Positions 20,040-31,610 of a stretch of DNA of 64,000 bases are shown piece after piece. The DNA is from Callipepla californica brunnescens (Eukaryota; Chordata; Aves; Galliformes; Odontophoridae), in the NCBI GenBank assembly GCA_023055505.1, contig JALIRH010000075.1:2046001-2110000 (forward strand), read 5' to 3'. Below the pieces are notes generated by a model. It was not told the origin of the DNA, searched no databases, and saw only the letters and a program-made list of their open reading frames with translations. Position numbers and translations under genes: made by a program. Each line of letters starts with the position of its first letter. Position 1 is the first letter of the stretch.

Positions 20040-20460
20040 CAAGGACCCATTCACGCGAACCATGCCTCAAACCACCCCCCTGCATCCTCTCTTCTCAGCT
20101 TTTGCATGCCCTCCTGTAGCTGCTGGATGCTCCGATGAATGGAGGTGGACTGGTCTGATGAATTCATGCAACACATTCCTTCAAAGTCTTCACATCTGTG
20201 TCCATGTGCGTGCAGCAAGAAATCATTTACAGCTCTATTTTGCAGTGTAGCCTGAGAAACTGAGTCTACATCTTGCAGTAAGCCTGAAAGCGCTTTGGAG
20301 GTAGCGTTAGATTGCTAGCTAAGCCAGCAGCACTATTTATTCAGGGTAGACAATGCTTTAGCAACAGCTACCCCTGCAGCAAAGAAAGAGGTAGCTAGGA
20401 TCAATTTGGGGTTCCAGAACTCTACCTCGTTATCACACTCCATGCTAAAGCCATGAGTGC
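20040..20460 (-). pseudogene. Retroviral env TM remnant with CX6CC
   Basis: The minus strand encodes part of a transmembrane subunit: LILATSFFAAGVAVAKAL, a fusion-peptide/heptad-like start, then HGHRCEDFEGMCCMN with the disulfide motif C-X6-CC at 20195-20169. It is of the alpha/gammaretrovirus type, and the surrounding words are closest to alpharetroviruses. There is at least one stop before the motif. The surface subunit is absent. Confidence 0.75.
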
Positions 20461-20641
20461 TTTGCCTGGCCCTGCTGCAGCAGCAGTGTTTAAGCCCATG
20501 CTCACCACGCTCCGGGCAAAACTCCCTCCACCTTCACCCATGTGCACCCATAGCTGAGGGAGAGAAGCCCTTCCTGAGCCCACTGCAGAGCAAAGCGGGC
20601 ACGTGGGGAAGAGCAGAGGCTCAGCAGAGCGAGCAGTGGGG
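20461..20641. other. Unassigned spacer
   Basis: Ordinary single-copy-looking sequence between env debris and the left edge of copy 2. I see nothing recognisable in it. Confidence 0.5.
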
Positions 20642-20713
20642 ACTCAGCACCGCAGGGCAGCCAGGGATGAAGGCCAGGGCACTGACCCAGTCCGTGTGCA
20701 CATTCGGGATCTG
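20642..20713 (-). pseudogene. KIF21B: KIF21B-like WD40 exon, truncated copy
   Basis: Only the 5' part of the exon at 7-206 is present ([15 protein letters not shown] and following). The duplication boundary removes the rest, including the nonsense codon. Confidence 0.8.
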
Positions 20714-21124
20714 CTTAGGCTTGGGATAGAGCAGAGAGCACCATCAGCCTCATGAATGCACACATGCAGCTTCAGGGCTTCAGATCATCACCGTTGCCCT
20801 AGTGTCGATGTGAAGCACCGAGCCGGACTCGAGACTCAGAGCTTGAATCCTGTTTTCAGAGAGTAACACAGCAACGGATGCTGCAAGCCTACGTGTTGAG
20901 GTCAGGGTTTTGGCGGACGGAAGATATCGTGCTGTACGGGAAGATAGGGCTACCTCTCAGCCAATAGTCTTTGTTCGTGGTGTAAGCAGACGGAGACAAC
21001 ATTGTAACCTCAGGTGATAAAAGTACTGTGTAGCCCACCAATAACCGCCATTTGCTGTCCACCACATTGACGGGAAACATCAGGAGCGCGCGCTCGGGAA
21101 GGGGCAGAAAGAGAGAGGAATAAG

Positions 21125-22579
21125 GTGAACACCTCCCCAGATAGAAGGCGCGGCGAAGCAAGGGGGAGGGAGCGGCCCGCCTGAAAGGGACACAGGCGGG
21201 GCCGTAGCTCAAAAAGGGAAGGTAGACGGGGCCAGAGTCAGACGGAAAAGTACCGGAGCCCGGAGGAGACCGGTCAGTCAAGTTCCAGCTCCGAGTCAGA
21301 TAACACCCGGGACAAGTGGCCCGTAACTGACTCCGACTCAGAGGAGGAGACAATAGAGATAGGCAGAGTCAAAGGCCAAAATATCCGCGGCAAAGGAGAA
21401 CAGCGAGAGGAGGAAACTCCTCTCACAGATTGGAGAGAAATAAAGATCGCGTGCGCCGATTGGGTCCCATCATCCGCATTGGCATTCCCGGTTCGGGTGA
21501 CAGACGCGGGACAAAGAGTTTACTCGCCTATAAATCCTAAAGAGGTCCAAGCAGTTGTTAAAGCGATCTCAGAAAAAGGTTTCAATTCAGCTATGGCTTC
21601 CACCCTTCTAGATGGCATTTTTGGGGGAGACGACATGCTCCCATTTGATATAAAACAGATTTGCAGAATGATTTTAGACGGATCAGGGATGATTGTCTTT
21701 CAACAAGAATGGGAGGAAAACTGTATGAGGCAATTAGCCCAAGGGGCTGCGGCAGATCATCCACTGCACGGCTCCAGCCTACAGCGGTTAATGGGCACAG
21801 ACCCAACAATGATTACACCCCAGGCACAGGCTCAGAGCCTGCGGGCCCATGAAGTCATGACAACTACCCGTGCAGCTAGAGAAGCTATCCGCACAGCCTC
21901 TAGAGTCATGGCTAAACCATCGCCATGGGCCACAATAAAACAAAGTGAGAGTGAGAGCTTCACGCAGTTCGTGGACCGCCTCCAAGTAGTGGTCGACTCC
22001 TCATCCCTGCCCCCAGAAGCAAAGGGCCCGGTCCTTGCAGACTGCCTACGTCAGCAATGTAATCAACAAACCAGAGAAATATTGCGCTCCCTGCCAGCGG
22101 GAGCAAACACAGCAGACATGGTTAAGCATGTCCTGAGAGAGGAACAGCTAACTCCGATCCAGGTGTCTGTTCAAACTGCGATAGCCAGTGTAATGATGTG
22201 TTTTAAAAGTGGCCACGCGGGCCACGTTGTAGCAAACTGCCCCCAGTCGACAGATCCACCTACAATGTCTGTTTCAGGTCAAAACCGACACAGAGGACCA
22301 TGTTGGGCTTGTAGAAAGAAAGGGCACACAGCTAAAGAATGCAGAAGCAAAATTCAGGGAAACGTGGGGGGGAGAAGGCACCTGGGCCGTGCACAGCCTT
22401 CTCCCACTTGGAACACGGGGCGGCCCAACTACACTGACCCCAGATGGGGCCGAACACTTCCAAACCTGTTGCCCCCCCAACAAGCGACCAATTTTACCGT
22501 CCAACCAGTGGCCCAGCTGGATCAGGGACAGCAGAGACCACCCTCTGGGGGTGAGACCCCAGGGTGGCCCTGGCAATAA
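21125..22579 (+). pseudogene. ERV-A gag, copy 2 (nonsense mutation)
   Basis: As copy 1 gag, but a CGA codon has become TGA at about 21181-21183, interrupting the N-terminal third. Capsid and nucleocapsid stay open from 21479 to 22579, with the same serine for cysteine change in the first zinc knuckle. Confidence 0.85.
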
Positions 22580-22877
22580 AGTGTATGGACCACCGCCAGT
22601 GGTGTGGGGGATGTGCTCTCTCTATAACAAACCCAATAGCACCGTCATTAATGTACCATTCTTAATCGATACTGGGGCAGATGTTACAGTCATCCCCGAA
22701 ACAAACTGGCCCCCACATTGGAAACTGGAGAATGCCCCTATGGTGGGTGGGGTCGGGGGATTAACTCAAGCCCAGAAAAGCGCCTGCTCGGTGGCGATTA
22801 AGCTCCATACTGAAAAGAGATTGGAAAAGACCGTTGCACTCTTTTCTCTTCTGAAAATCAGAGTGACAAATTTATAG
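22580..22877 (+). pseudogene. ERV-A protease remnant, copy 2
   Basis: Same as 2082-2379, with catalytic DTG preserved. Confidence 0.8.
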
Positions 22878-22893
22878 TGAGGGCCGCTACAGT

Positions 22894-23286
22894 ATGCCCA
22901 CTCCCACCGATCAAGCTAGCAACTGCCCTGTTAGTGTTAAACCAATTCCCCAGGGGGGGATAGTTGGGGAAAGGGAACAGGGGTGGAGGCTGGTCTTCAT
23001 GGGCCGAGGGTACGCCGCTGTCAGAAAAGAGGGCAAAGTAAAGTGGTGCCCACTCAAGTCCATTAAACCGGACCTTTGGAGTAAAACTAACAGTAACGAT
23101 AACAATAATAACAACAATAATAATTGTAATACAGTGAATCTAACAGAAATTACAAGTCTGTATTCACAGGACCAGAGCGTCGAGCACCCTCGTAACCCGC
23201 ACACCGAGGTGACGAGAGAGAGCGACAACCCAACAGACATCTCATCTAAGCCTGGGAGCTCCGCATTGGCAGAATCCAGACGATGA
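22894..23286 (+). pseudogene. ERV-A pol C-terminal remnant, copy 2
   Basis: Same frame as 2396-2794 with two fewer codons in the asparagine tract. Confidence 0.5.
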
Positions 23287-24321
23287 CAGAATGGCCTTAG
23301 TCATTCCTGATCATACCCTGTTACTCCCTAAGTTCGTAATATGTACTGTTGTAAAGCATAGTTTCCTCTACTTTGTAAGCGGGTGTTCCATTTGGGCTCT
23401 GCATCTCGCACTGGCCACGCGGGTGCAGTGTACAAATGGAAAAACCCTGCCTTAAATATCGGAGGGGGTCGGTGATGGATGAGAAAGGAAAGGTGCACCT
23501 TGAAGCAGGGGACGCCCTGCTGGCACCGCCTATCGCATCCACCGCCAATAGTGGTTATAAGAGTGCTGTCATTCAATGCTACCTCCAGTTATCTCCAGTT
23601 GCACTACTTCTGTTGCACTACCTCTAGTTGCACTTTGACCCCCACGAGCACTGGTTATTCTGAAGTTTACCTGTTTACAGTGCCTTCTCTTTCATTCACG
23701 GTTCCAATGTTTATATAGTTAAATATAGTTCATATTTGTTACTTTGGTTCTGCATACTGAGTATACTGTTCCTAGTTACCTGTTGTAACAAAGGTGCCTT
23801 GCGATATACATTTGTCTATTTAGTTGAGCATGTGAAGGGGGGTATGTTGCAGTCAGGGTTTTGGCGGACGGAAGATATCGTGCTGTACAGGAAGATAGGG
23901 CCACCTATCTTCGTTCATGGTGTATGCAGGCGGAGACAACACTGTAACCTCAGGTGATAAAAGTACTGTGTAGCCCACCAATAAACGCCATTTGCCGTCC
24001 ACCACATTGGCGACTGCGAGCACGTGGACCGAGCAGCCTGGGTTGGCTGCCGTGCCGTTCCGGAGAAGGGTCACCACGCCTTTGAGAGGCAACAAAAGGT
24101 GCCCCAGGGGAAACTGGCAGTGCTGGGTGCCCTTCAGTACGCATCTAGAGGCATCCAGACACACTCGGCACGTGGACTACCACATTGATTCCCAGGAGCT
24201 GGTTGCCCTCCCAGGTTAGTCCAGGGCAGCTCTGGCCCCAGGTCCCTCAGCCTTCCCCCAGACCCACGTGGAGCAGCAGTGCTGCTCCACCCCACGTTAC
24301 CCCATATGCTCCCCTCCTGAC

Positions 24322-24479
24322 CTGGATATGTTCCCGCTGCTCCAGACCCCACTTGGTCATGCCGTTGTCACTGGAGCCGCTGAAGAGGACGGCCAGGCAC
24401 TCGATGCCATGGTAGTGAGGGAGCTCCGAGTCGTTGTGGGGCCAACAGTGCCCAGCACGCCCTCAGCAATCTCAAACAC
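24322..24479 (-). pseudogene. KIF21B: KIF21B-like WD40 exon, copy 2
   Basis: Counterpart of 3829-3998, shorter by 12 nt in the [10 protein letters not shown] part. It has the same splice signals and the same upstream frameshift. Confidence 0.8.
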
Positions 24480-25410
24480 CTGTGGGGAAAACAGTAGGTG
24501 AGCAGGTTGGAGACCCCAGATGGCTCTGGACATGGAAGTCAGCCCTTCTCAAAGAACTTGGCCACCAACCTCCACTTCTGAGGCTCAGAGCACTGAGCAC
24601 GCAGAAAGTAGAGAGGAACGGGTTCTGTTTGAACGGCGCTGCTTTAGTGGGTGGGTACAGTAAGCTGTGCGTACCTGCCGTGCTCACAGGGAGTTTGCAT
24701 CACGGTTGAACACTGTTCTCCTGGGCACCAGGTTCACATCTCAGGCGCTTACTCCTGATGTCCGTACTTTGCAAGGGAACTGTCACTTGATTCCACAAAT
24801 GCCTAACGACTTCCTGCAATCACGGAGAGCTCTGCTGCCAGTGTTGCTCAAGGATGTCACAGAAGGGAAATCCCATTTGTCGGAGACGCCATCGGAACTC
24901 ATGACTGCCTTCCTCGTTTCTTCTGATGATGCTTCCCTCCTACCTTCTGCGGGACTTGCGCTCGAGCGCCAGATTGTGCTGGACGCACGTTCCAGTTGGA
25001 CGGCAGTGTCTATGCCTAATATCCTACACTAAGCAGTGCCTGTGTCTAACGCTAGAACAAACCTTAAGGCCTTAAGTACCTAACACTAAAATCCTAAAGC
25101 AAGCTGTGCCTATCACAACAACAAAACTAAAAACCAGAACAAGCTACAGAATCAGCAAGTGCAGTGCTGGCACACATTTCCTGCAGCACTGATATCCAAA
25201 GACGCCCCGGATTCCTTAGGCTAGGAGGAGATGTCCAAGTGCGAAGCAAGCAGGAGAGTTCTCCACTGGAGAATGCTGGAGAGGGGAGCAAGTGTTGCTG
25301 GTTTTGGGGGCGGAGGTCTCGCCACACGTCCTTGCACCATCGGCAGAGATGTGCCACCATAGACCCCTATTCCGTTCCATTTTGCTCACTTGGAGCTTTC
25401 ACACATCTTC
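24480..25410. other. Unassigned sequence, copy 2
   Basis: Nearly identical to 3999-4930 and without recognisable features. It ends at the target site of ERV-G. Confidence 0.5.
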
Positions 25411-25415
25411 AGAAG

Positions 25416-25838
25416 TGTCACGGTGTTATCCGTGACAGTAACCCAAGGGGGAACCGAGAAGGGAAAAAAACTGTCCCGTCAGTGGCCGCACGGCGCCTCA
25501 GCAGAGCCGCACGCTCCGGGGGGAGGGGAAAACAGAGCGAATAGAGGGTCTGTAAAGAAAAACACAACTGCATGATCTGAGAAGGAACAGCAACTTTACT
25601 AAATCTAATAGAATTGAACAATTGAGAGAGAGACAAAATTTCCAAACCAGAAAACTGGGAGCTTACTTTACACGTGCTGAACTCCTCACGGCAGCCCTGA
25701 CAGCGCGTCACAAAAAGCGCGGGCTTCGCGTCTGGTGCGGAGCTCTGCCCCTCCCCTGCTCCCACAGCATTAACTCCTTAACGGCCTGCATGATGTTCTG
25801 ATGTGGAATACCGGCATCAAAACCACAAAACCACAACA
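25416..25838 (-). mobile_element. ERV-G 3' LTR
   Basis: 423 bp, TGTTGTGG to CGTGACA on the minus strand. By eye it differs from the 5' LTR at about 13 positions plus one 2 bp indel, about 3%. Several of the changes are at CpG. Confidence 0.85.
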
Positions 25839-26600
25839 TTCCACCCCTTATTCCACATCATCACATCATGCTTAACACACATCTATATAGAACCAAAAAC
25901 AGTAATAACACAGATTACATACAAACATATCTATACATATATATATACACATGGAATCACAGACTGCACTCCCCCAGCATCACATTCCCTTGTGGTACAC
26001 ACTGGACATCCCCATTTTTATCCATTACCCACCAGGAGCACCCAGGTCCCTGTGCAAAAACTTTTCCCCAGAGGGGTCTGTCCTTTCCAGAGGCTAGAAG
26101 GACCCACACCGCTTTTCCCAACATGCTCTCCACATGTACTACAGGGACCTTATCTCCCCCTGTAGGGAGCTGGATTGTGTAGGACCATCTCGGTTCACTG
26201 ATCCCCTAGTGCTGACCAACCAGGTGGCTTCTGACAGATTTTTCTCCCAATGCTTAAATGTCCCGCCACCCAGTGGTCGCCTCCACCATGGTGAGCACAT
26301 AATGCTTACCATTGCGAGATCGCGGCAAGGTGATATAATCAACCTGCCACGCCTCCCCATATTTATACTTCTGCCATCTCCCTTCCTGCCAGAGAGGTTT
26401 CATCCTCTTGGCTTGTTTAATTATGGCACATGTATCACAGTCATTGGGTAACCTGTGCGATGACATCCATAGTTAAGTCCACCCCTCGGTCTCTAGCCCA
26501 CTTGTAGGTCGCATCCCTTCCTTGATGGCCTGAGGTCTCATGGGCCCACCGAGCTAAAAATAACTCTCCTTTGTTCTGCCAGTCCAAGTCTATTTGAGAC
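25839..26600 (-). pseudogene. ERV-G integrase fragments
   Basis: The minus strand near 26550-26330 reads the end of an HHCC zinc domain (CDTCAIIKQAKRMKPL) and the start of the catalytic core (AWQVDYITLPRSRNGKHY, first catalytic Asp), with frameshifts. Closer to the LTR, text matching the C-terminal domain of the 18.8 kb element (SGKGRPL) is readable. The middle of the core is missing. Confidence 0.7.
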
Positions 26601-26609
26601 ACTTCAATT

Positions 26610-27470
26610 TTAGCAGCTTGATCTCTGCTGTAATTCTCTCACACGTGCTCGTAGTGCAGGGGTGGGTTTTTTATGCCACTTCTTCATGTCCTCTCCATTC
26701 TCTCGTAAGAAGCTCCACATGGACACACGCGACATGAAGTTACTGCTGTCATTTGCTTGAGCAGAGAGGCGGTTGCCTTTGATGGCTGAAACTTTTATCA
26801 GTTTGATCAGTTTCTCCATCAGATTCTTTGGATCATCCCCATCTTCATCCGGTGTTTCTGATACTGACACAGGTCCATCCCGGTTCATCAGTAGGGACAA
26901 TTCCTCCAGTATCATTTTCAGTATCTTCTTTATGTCACTGACTTCTCCTGCTACCAATGATACAGCTGCAATGGAAACGTGAGATGGTGGAAGTTGTTGT
27001 TCAAAATTTTGAAGTGTAGGAACCACTTCATGAAATGGGAGTCTTCTGTTTCAGCCCTCGAGTATATTAAATGTTGCCACCAGTGTACTTGCGTACATTT
27101 CTGGTGCTGTTTTTGAGAGCTTCCGATATACATCAGCTTTACACCATGCTTTCTCAGGATCGCGGTCCTGGTGTGGATTGTTAGGGACAAAAGTAGGATT
27201 GTACAACATCTCCACTACAGCCATTTCTCTCAAAAATTGGACGCCCTTCTCCACAGTATTCCATCTTTCCACCTTAGGCTCCAAATCGTCTTTGTAAGGA
27301 AATCTCTCCTTTACAGCTACTAGTACTCGTTCCCAGAGGGTAGCAACTCCACTCAGACATCTACTAATCCCTCTGTCGATAGCTGGGTCTCGAACAATGC
27401 TTCCCACTTGGCGGGCTTCGTTGCCATCTAGGGACACGCTGCTGGCACCGTTGTCCCAACACTGCAGCAA
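26610..27470 (-). pseudogene. ERV-G gag C-terminal part
   Basis: Two minus-strand frames: 27470-27051 (capsid-like, QVGSIVRDPAIDRGISRCLS onward) and 27026-26610 (helical, with DIKKILKMILEELSLLMN and a basic end). They continue gag after a small deletion near 27478-27480 shifts the frame. I see no zinc knuckle, so nucleocapsid is absent or of another type. Confidence 0.7.
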
Positions 27471-28525
27471 CCAGGTGACATAGGTTCATCTGAGCGCCGT
27501 ACAAACTCCTTTCTTGAACCCTGGATTTCAGTCATCTTTAGGGGCCGACGAATAGTAGTAATGGTGATTTCTTCATTATCACTGTCCTCTCCATGTCTCA
27601 CACTTTTCTTAGTGGCCTTTCTAGGAGGTGGTGGTGGTGGTGGTGGTGGTGCTGAGGAGGGCCCCTCACCTGGATCTTCCTCTTCTTTCTCATCTCTGTC
27701 GTCTCCATGTTGCTCACCTTCCTTAGTGGCCTTTTTAGGTGGTGATGGTGGTGTTGGTGCTGAAGAGGGCCCCTCACCTGGATCTTCCTCTTCTTTCTCT
27801 GCTTCTTCTTCTTTCCGTTCTAGCCGAGAGGACACAAGTTTCCATTTCTGGCCTTCCACAGGGGCAACCGACACGGATGCCGGTGCTTCCTGTGACTGGT
27901 CAGGTTTAACCTCAAGGTTTTCATTTTTGCTCTGAACCTCGGTTTGGAAACCATTTCTCTCAAGAATATCAATTATAGCTCGATAAGCATAAGCCAAGCC
28001 CCAAACAATCTGTTCCTTCTCAGATCTGCCTGAGTCACATGACTCCTGACCTAAACACTCACTGAATTTCTCAGGATCCCGCAGGTGCTCAAGATCAAAA
28101 TCACATTGCACCCGGGGTCCCCACGCTTCTAATTTCTTCCCTAACTTTTCCCACCTTCCCTGCCATTCAACACTCTCTGGTTCTGAGGAAGGCTTCGTCC
28201 ACTGGATGTAAATTACTGTTACAGTGAGTACATTCAGAAAAACGGATAACACAGTTGCCAGGCTGACATCTTGAAGATAGGTAAAAACCTGAAAAGAGTA
28301 CCTGGGAACCAATCCAAATGCCGTATAATCTGTCATATTAACCAGGGCGTTTACGCAGGAGGGGGGTAACCCCATCAGCACACTAAAGCAGCTGTATGCA
28401 TATATGACTCCGGTGCTGAACATGAGGAGCTTAAAAAGACGCCAACATGCTCTAAGGTACATGAAAACAGTTAGTCCACTCAGCACCAGTTTTACAAGGG
28501 AGTACAAATACTGGATTGCCCGCAT
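27428..28525 (-). pseudogene. ERV-G gag, long N-terminal ORF with membrane helices
   Basis: An open frame of 365 codons if started at the ATG at 28525, which lies inside the primer-binding site. Residues about 6-27, 30-53 and 86-108 are hydrophobic (LVKLVLSGLTVFMYL; LLMFSTGVIYAYSCFSVLMG; LATVLSVFLNVLTVTVIYI) and look like membrane helices. A charged linker follows with two copies of an EEEDPGEGPSSAP block and polyproline, then the start of capsid (MTEIQGSRKEFVRRSDEP). Usual retroviral matrix domains are myristoylated or basic helical bundles, not multi-span, so this N-terminus is unusual. The frame ends early through a two-base loss near 27480. Confidence 0.75.
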
Positions 28526-28534
28526 CCTCCACCA
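28517..28534 (-). other. ERV-G primer-binding site, tRNA-Ala(AGC)
   Basis: The minus strand reads TGGTGGAGGATGCGGGCA, starting six bases after the LTR end. It is complementary over 18 bases to the 3' end of vertebrate tRNA-Ala(AGC) including CCA, as I know that tRNA. The gag ATG is at bases 10-12 of the site. Confidence 0.8.
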
Positions 28535-28540
28535 ATAATG

Positions 28541-28965
28541 TGTCACGGTGTTATCCGTGACAGTAACCCAAGGGGGAACCGAGAAGGGAAAAAAACTGTC
28601 CCGTCAGTGGCCGCGCAGCGCCTCAGCTGAGCCGCACGCTCCAGGGGGAGGGGAAAACAGAGCGAATAGAGGGTCTGTAAAGAAAAACACAACGGCACGA
28701 TCTGAGAAGGAACGGTAACTTTACTAAATCTAATAGAATTGAACAATTGAGAGAGAGAGACAAAATTTCCAAACCAGAAAACTGGGAGCTTACTTTACAC
28801 GTGCTGAACTCCTCACGGCAGCCCCAACAGCGCGTCACAAAAAGCGCGGGCTTCGCGTCTGGTGCGGAGCTCCACCCCTCCCCTGCTTCCACAGCATTAA
28901 CTCCTTAACGGCCTGCATGATGTTCTGATGTGGAATACCGGCATCAAAACCACAAAACCACAACA
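28541..28965 (-). mobile_element. ERV-G 5' LTR
   Basis: 425 bp, TGTTGTGG to CGTGACA on the minus strand, adjacent to the primer site and so the 5' LTR. It includes the block TTAGTAAAGTTACCG. It is flanked by AGAAC. Confidence 0.85.
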
Positions 28966-29025
28966 AGAACTCAAGCCAACCTCCCCACCTGACCAGTGAA
29001 CAATCCTCATTGATTCCACTCTCTC

Positions 29026-29170
29026 CACTGACGCTCAGAGTCCCCATTGAACCCACTGACCCCAGTGTTCTCAGTGTCCCCACTGACCTCAACGTCCCCG
29101 TTGACCTCAGAGTCTCCAATTGAACCCAGTGTCCCCATTGACATGGGGGGAACTGGGGGGAGTGGGTCCA
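29026..29170. repeat. Degenerate short tandem repeat, copy 2
   Basis: Counterpart of 4985-5130. Confidence 0.6.
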
Positions 29171-29631
29171 GGGATACTGGGAGGAAACTGGAACATCCAT
29201 TCAAACCATCCTTTTCAGCTTTAGGAGCACAGCTATGGAGAATGCAGCAGCATCTGTTCTTAAAGGAGAAGACAGAAAGCCACACACTGAAATCTGAAAT
29301 CTGATTTCTGGCCACATCTTCGAATTCAGAAAGGAGCTGCAAGTGTGGTGGCACACGATGGCAACTGTCATGCAAAAAGAGATGGGATTATGGCTTTGAT
29401 CCTAGCCATGCTTTTATCGTTCTCTGTGGTAAACGATTTCATTCATTCGAGTTCCACTGAGGAATGATTCTGATTGGTTTCTGTTTTCAGCTGCATAAGG
29501 ATGTGTCTCAGTGTAGGATATAAAAGAGGATATCCAGAGTGAACTGCCCGAAGTTTGCCTGAAGATTGAGGAGGGGAATTGAAGAGAGAAATGGAGAGCT
29601 GAGCAATCACCAGCTGCATGAATTTTAATAT

Positions 29632-30022
29632 GAGCAAGGGTTAGATTCTACACCTGGGATGGGACAGCCCTGTCTGTCCGTACAGACTGGGGGACAAGGG
29701 CTGGGGAGCAGCTCCAGGAAAGGGACCTGGGGGTTCTGGTCAGTGTCGAGTAGAGCGTGAGCCAGCAGTTTGTCCTGGCAGCCAAAAGAGCCAACCATCC
29801 CCTGGGATGCTTCAGGGCCAGCCCTGCTGTGTGAGAGAGAAGGGATCGTCCCGCTCTGCTGTGTGCTGGTGCAGCCTCACCTCTAACACTGGGTACAGCT
29901 TGGGTGCCACAGTTTAAGGACATCAAACTATCGGAGTGCATCTATAGGAGAGCTATGAAAATGGTGAAGTGTCTAGTAGAGAGAAGTACGAGGAATGGCT
30001 GAAGTTGCTCGGTTTGTTTATG
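29632..30022 (+). mobile_element. CR1 fragment, copy 2
   Basis: Counterpart of 5596-5985. Broken ORF2 C-terminal text. Confidence 0.75.
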
Positions 30023-30158
30023 CTGGGCAAGACGGAGGGGAAAGCACGTTATCATCATCTACAGCTCCCTCCCAGGAACCCTGATTGTCAGTGGACGGGG
30101 ACTCACTGTGTTCCAGGATGCTCAGAGAAGTCTCCAGTCCAAGGAAACTTTCTGTGCT

Positions 30159-31485
30159 GTTTTTGAGAGCTTCCGATGTACATCGGCTGTACACCTTACT
30201 TTCTCAGGATCACGGTCCTGGTGTGGATTGTTAGGGACGAAACTGGGATCTTACAGCATCTCTACTACAGCCATTTCTCTCAAAAATTGGATGCCCTTCT
30301 CCACAGTATTCCATCTTTCCACCTTAGGCTCCAGATCATCTTTGTAAGGAAATCTCCCCTTTACAGCCACTAGTACTGGTTCCCAGAGGGTAGCAACTCC
30401 ACTCAGACATCTACTAATCCCTCTGTCGATAGCTGGGTCTCGAACAATGCTTCCCACTTGGCGGGCTTCGTTGCCATCTAGGGACACGCTGCTGGCACCG
30501 TTGTCCCAACACCGCAGCAACCAGGTGACAACAGGTTCATCCGAGCGCCGTACAAACTCCTTTCTGGAACCTTGGATTTCAGTCATCTTTAAGGGATGAG
30601 GAATAGTGGTAACAGTGATTTCTTCATCATCACTGTCCTCTCCATGTCTCACAATTTTCTTAGTGGCCTTTCTAGGTGGTGGTGGTGGTGGTGCTGAGGA
30701 GGGCCCCTCACCTGGATCTTCCTCTTCTTTCTCTGCTTCTTCTTCTTTCCGTTCTAGGCGCGAGGACACTCGTTTCCACTTCTGGCCTTCCACAGGGGCA
30801 ACTGACATTGATGCCAGTGCTTCCTGTGATCGATCAGGTCTAACTTCGAGGTTTCCATTTTTGCTTTGGACCTCGGTTTGGAAACCATTTCTTTCCAGAT
30901 TATCAAGTATAGCTCGATAAGCACAAGCCAAACAATCCGTTCCTTCCCAGATCTTCCTGAGTCTCATGACTCCTTACCTAAACACTCACTGAATTTCACA
31001 GGATCCCACAGGTGCTCAAGATCAAAATCTCATAGCACCGGGGGTCCCCACGCTTCTAATTTCTTTCTTCATTTTTCCCACCTTCCCTGCCATTCAACAC
31101 TCTCTGGTTTTGAGGAAGGCTTCCTCCACGCGATATAAAATCCTATTGTAAGGAATACATTCAGGAAAACGGATAACACAGTTGGCAGGCTGGCATCCTG
31201 AACACAGGTAAAGACCTGAAAAGAGTACCTGGGAACCAATCCAAATGCCGTATAATCTGTCACGTTAGCCAGGGTGTTTAGGGAGGAGGGAGGTAACCCC
31301 ATCAGCACACTAAAGTAGCTGTATGCATATATGACTCCGGTGTTGAACATGAGGAGCTTAAAAAGACGCCAACGTGCTCCAAGGTACATGAAAACCCTTA
31401 GTGCCAGTTTTACAATGGAGTACAAATACTGCATAGCCCACATTCTCCGACAATAATTTGTCACGGCCCAGGCCCAAGGGCACAA
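30159..31485 (-). pseudogene. ERV-B gag, copy 2
   Basis: Counterpart of 6122-7448: hydrophobic N-terminal frame 31485-31069, linker and capsid frame 30967-30251. The primer site near 31435-31452 has decayed further (TGTCGGAGAATGTGGGCT). Confidence 0.75.
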
Positions 31486-31610
31486 CCGCCCCGCTCGGTG
31501 GGGAGGTCAGGATGTCACAGGCAGGCTCCAAGATGCCCGACTCCCCTGCATCCTCTTTCCAAAGCTTATCTCTGTGCAAGGACAGACAAATACACCAAAC
31601 AATGGCCGAG

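Larger units (their letters stand above)
20894..24136 (+). mobile_element. ERV-A provirus, copy 2
   Basis: Same structure as 387-3643: partial 5' LTR (20894-21067), gag, protease, pol C-terminal remnant, 3' LTR (23845-24136). It differs mainly by point changes, a 9 bp in-frame loss in gag near 21340 and a shorter AAC/AAT tract. Confidence 0.85.
25416..28965 (-). mobile_element. ERV-G: tRNA-Ala-primed defective provirus, only in copy 2
   Basis: The element has two LTRs (25416-25838 and 28541-28965), both TG...CA. It is flanked by AGAAG (25411-25415) and AGAAC (28966-28970), while copy 1 has a single AGAAG at the same point. This is a textbook 5 bp target-site duplication with one later change. 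Read on the minus strand: 5' LTR, primer site, gag, then a direct jump to integrase fragments, polypurine tract (AATAAGGGGTGGAA) and 3' LTR. Protease, RT and RNase H are missing. Its 5 bp duplication is in line with ERVL-like or class I elements. Confidence 0.9.
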
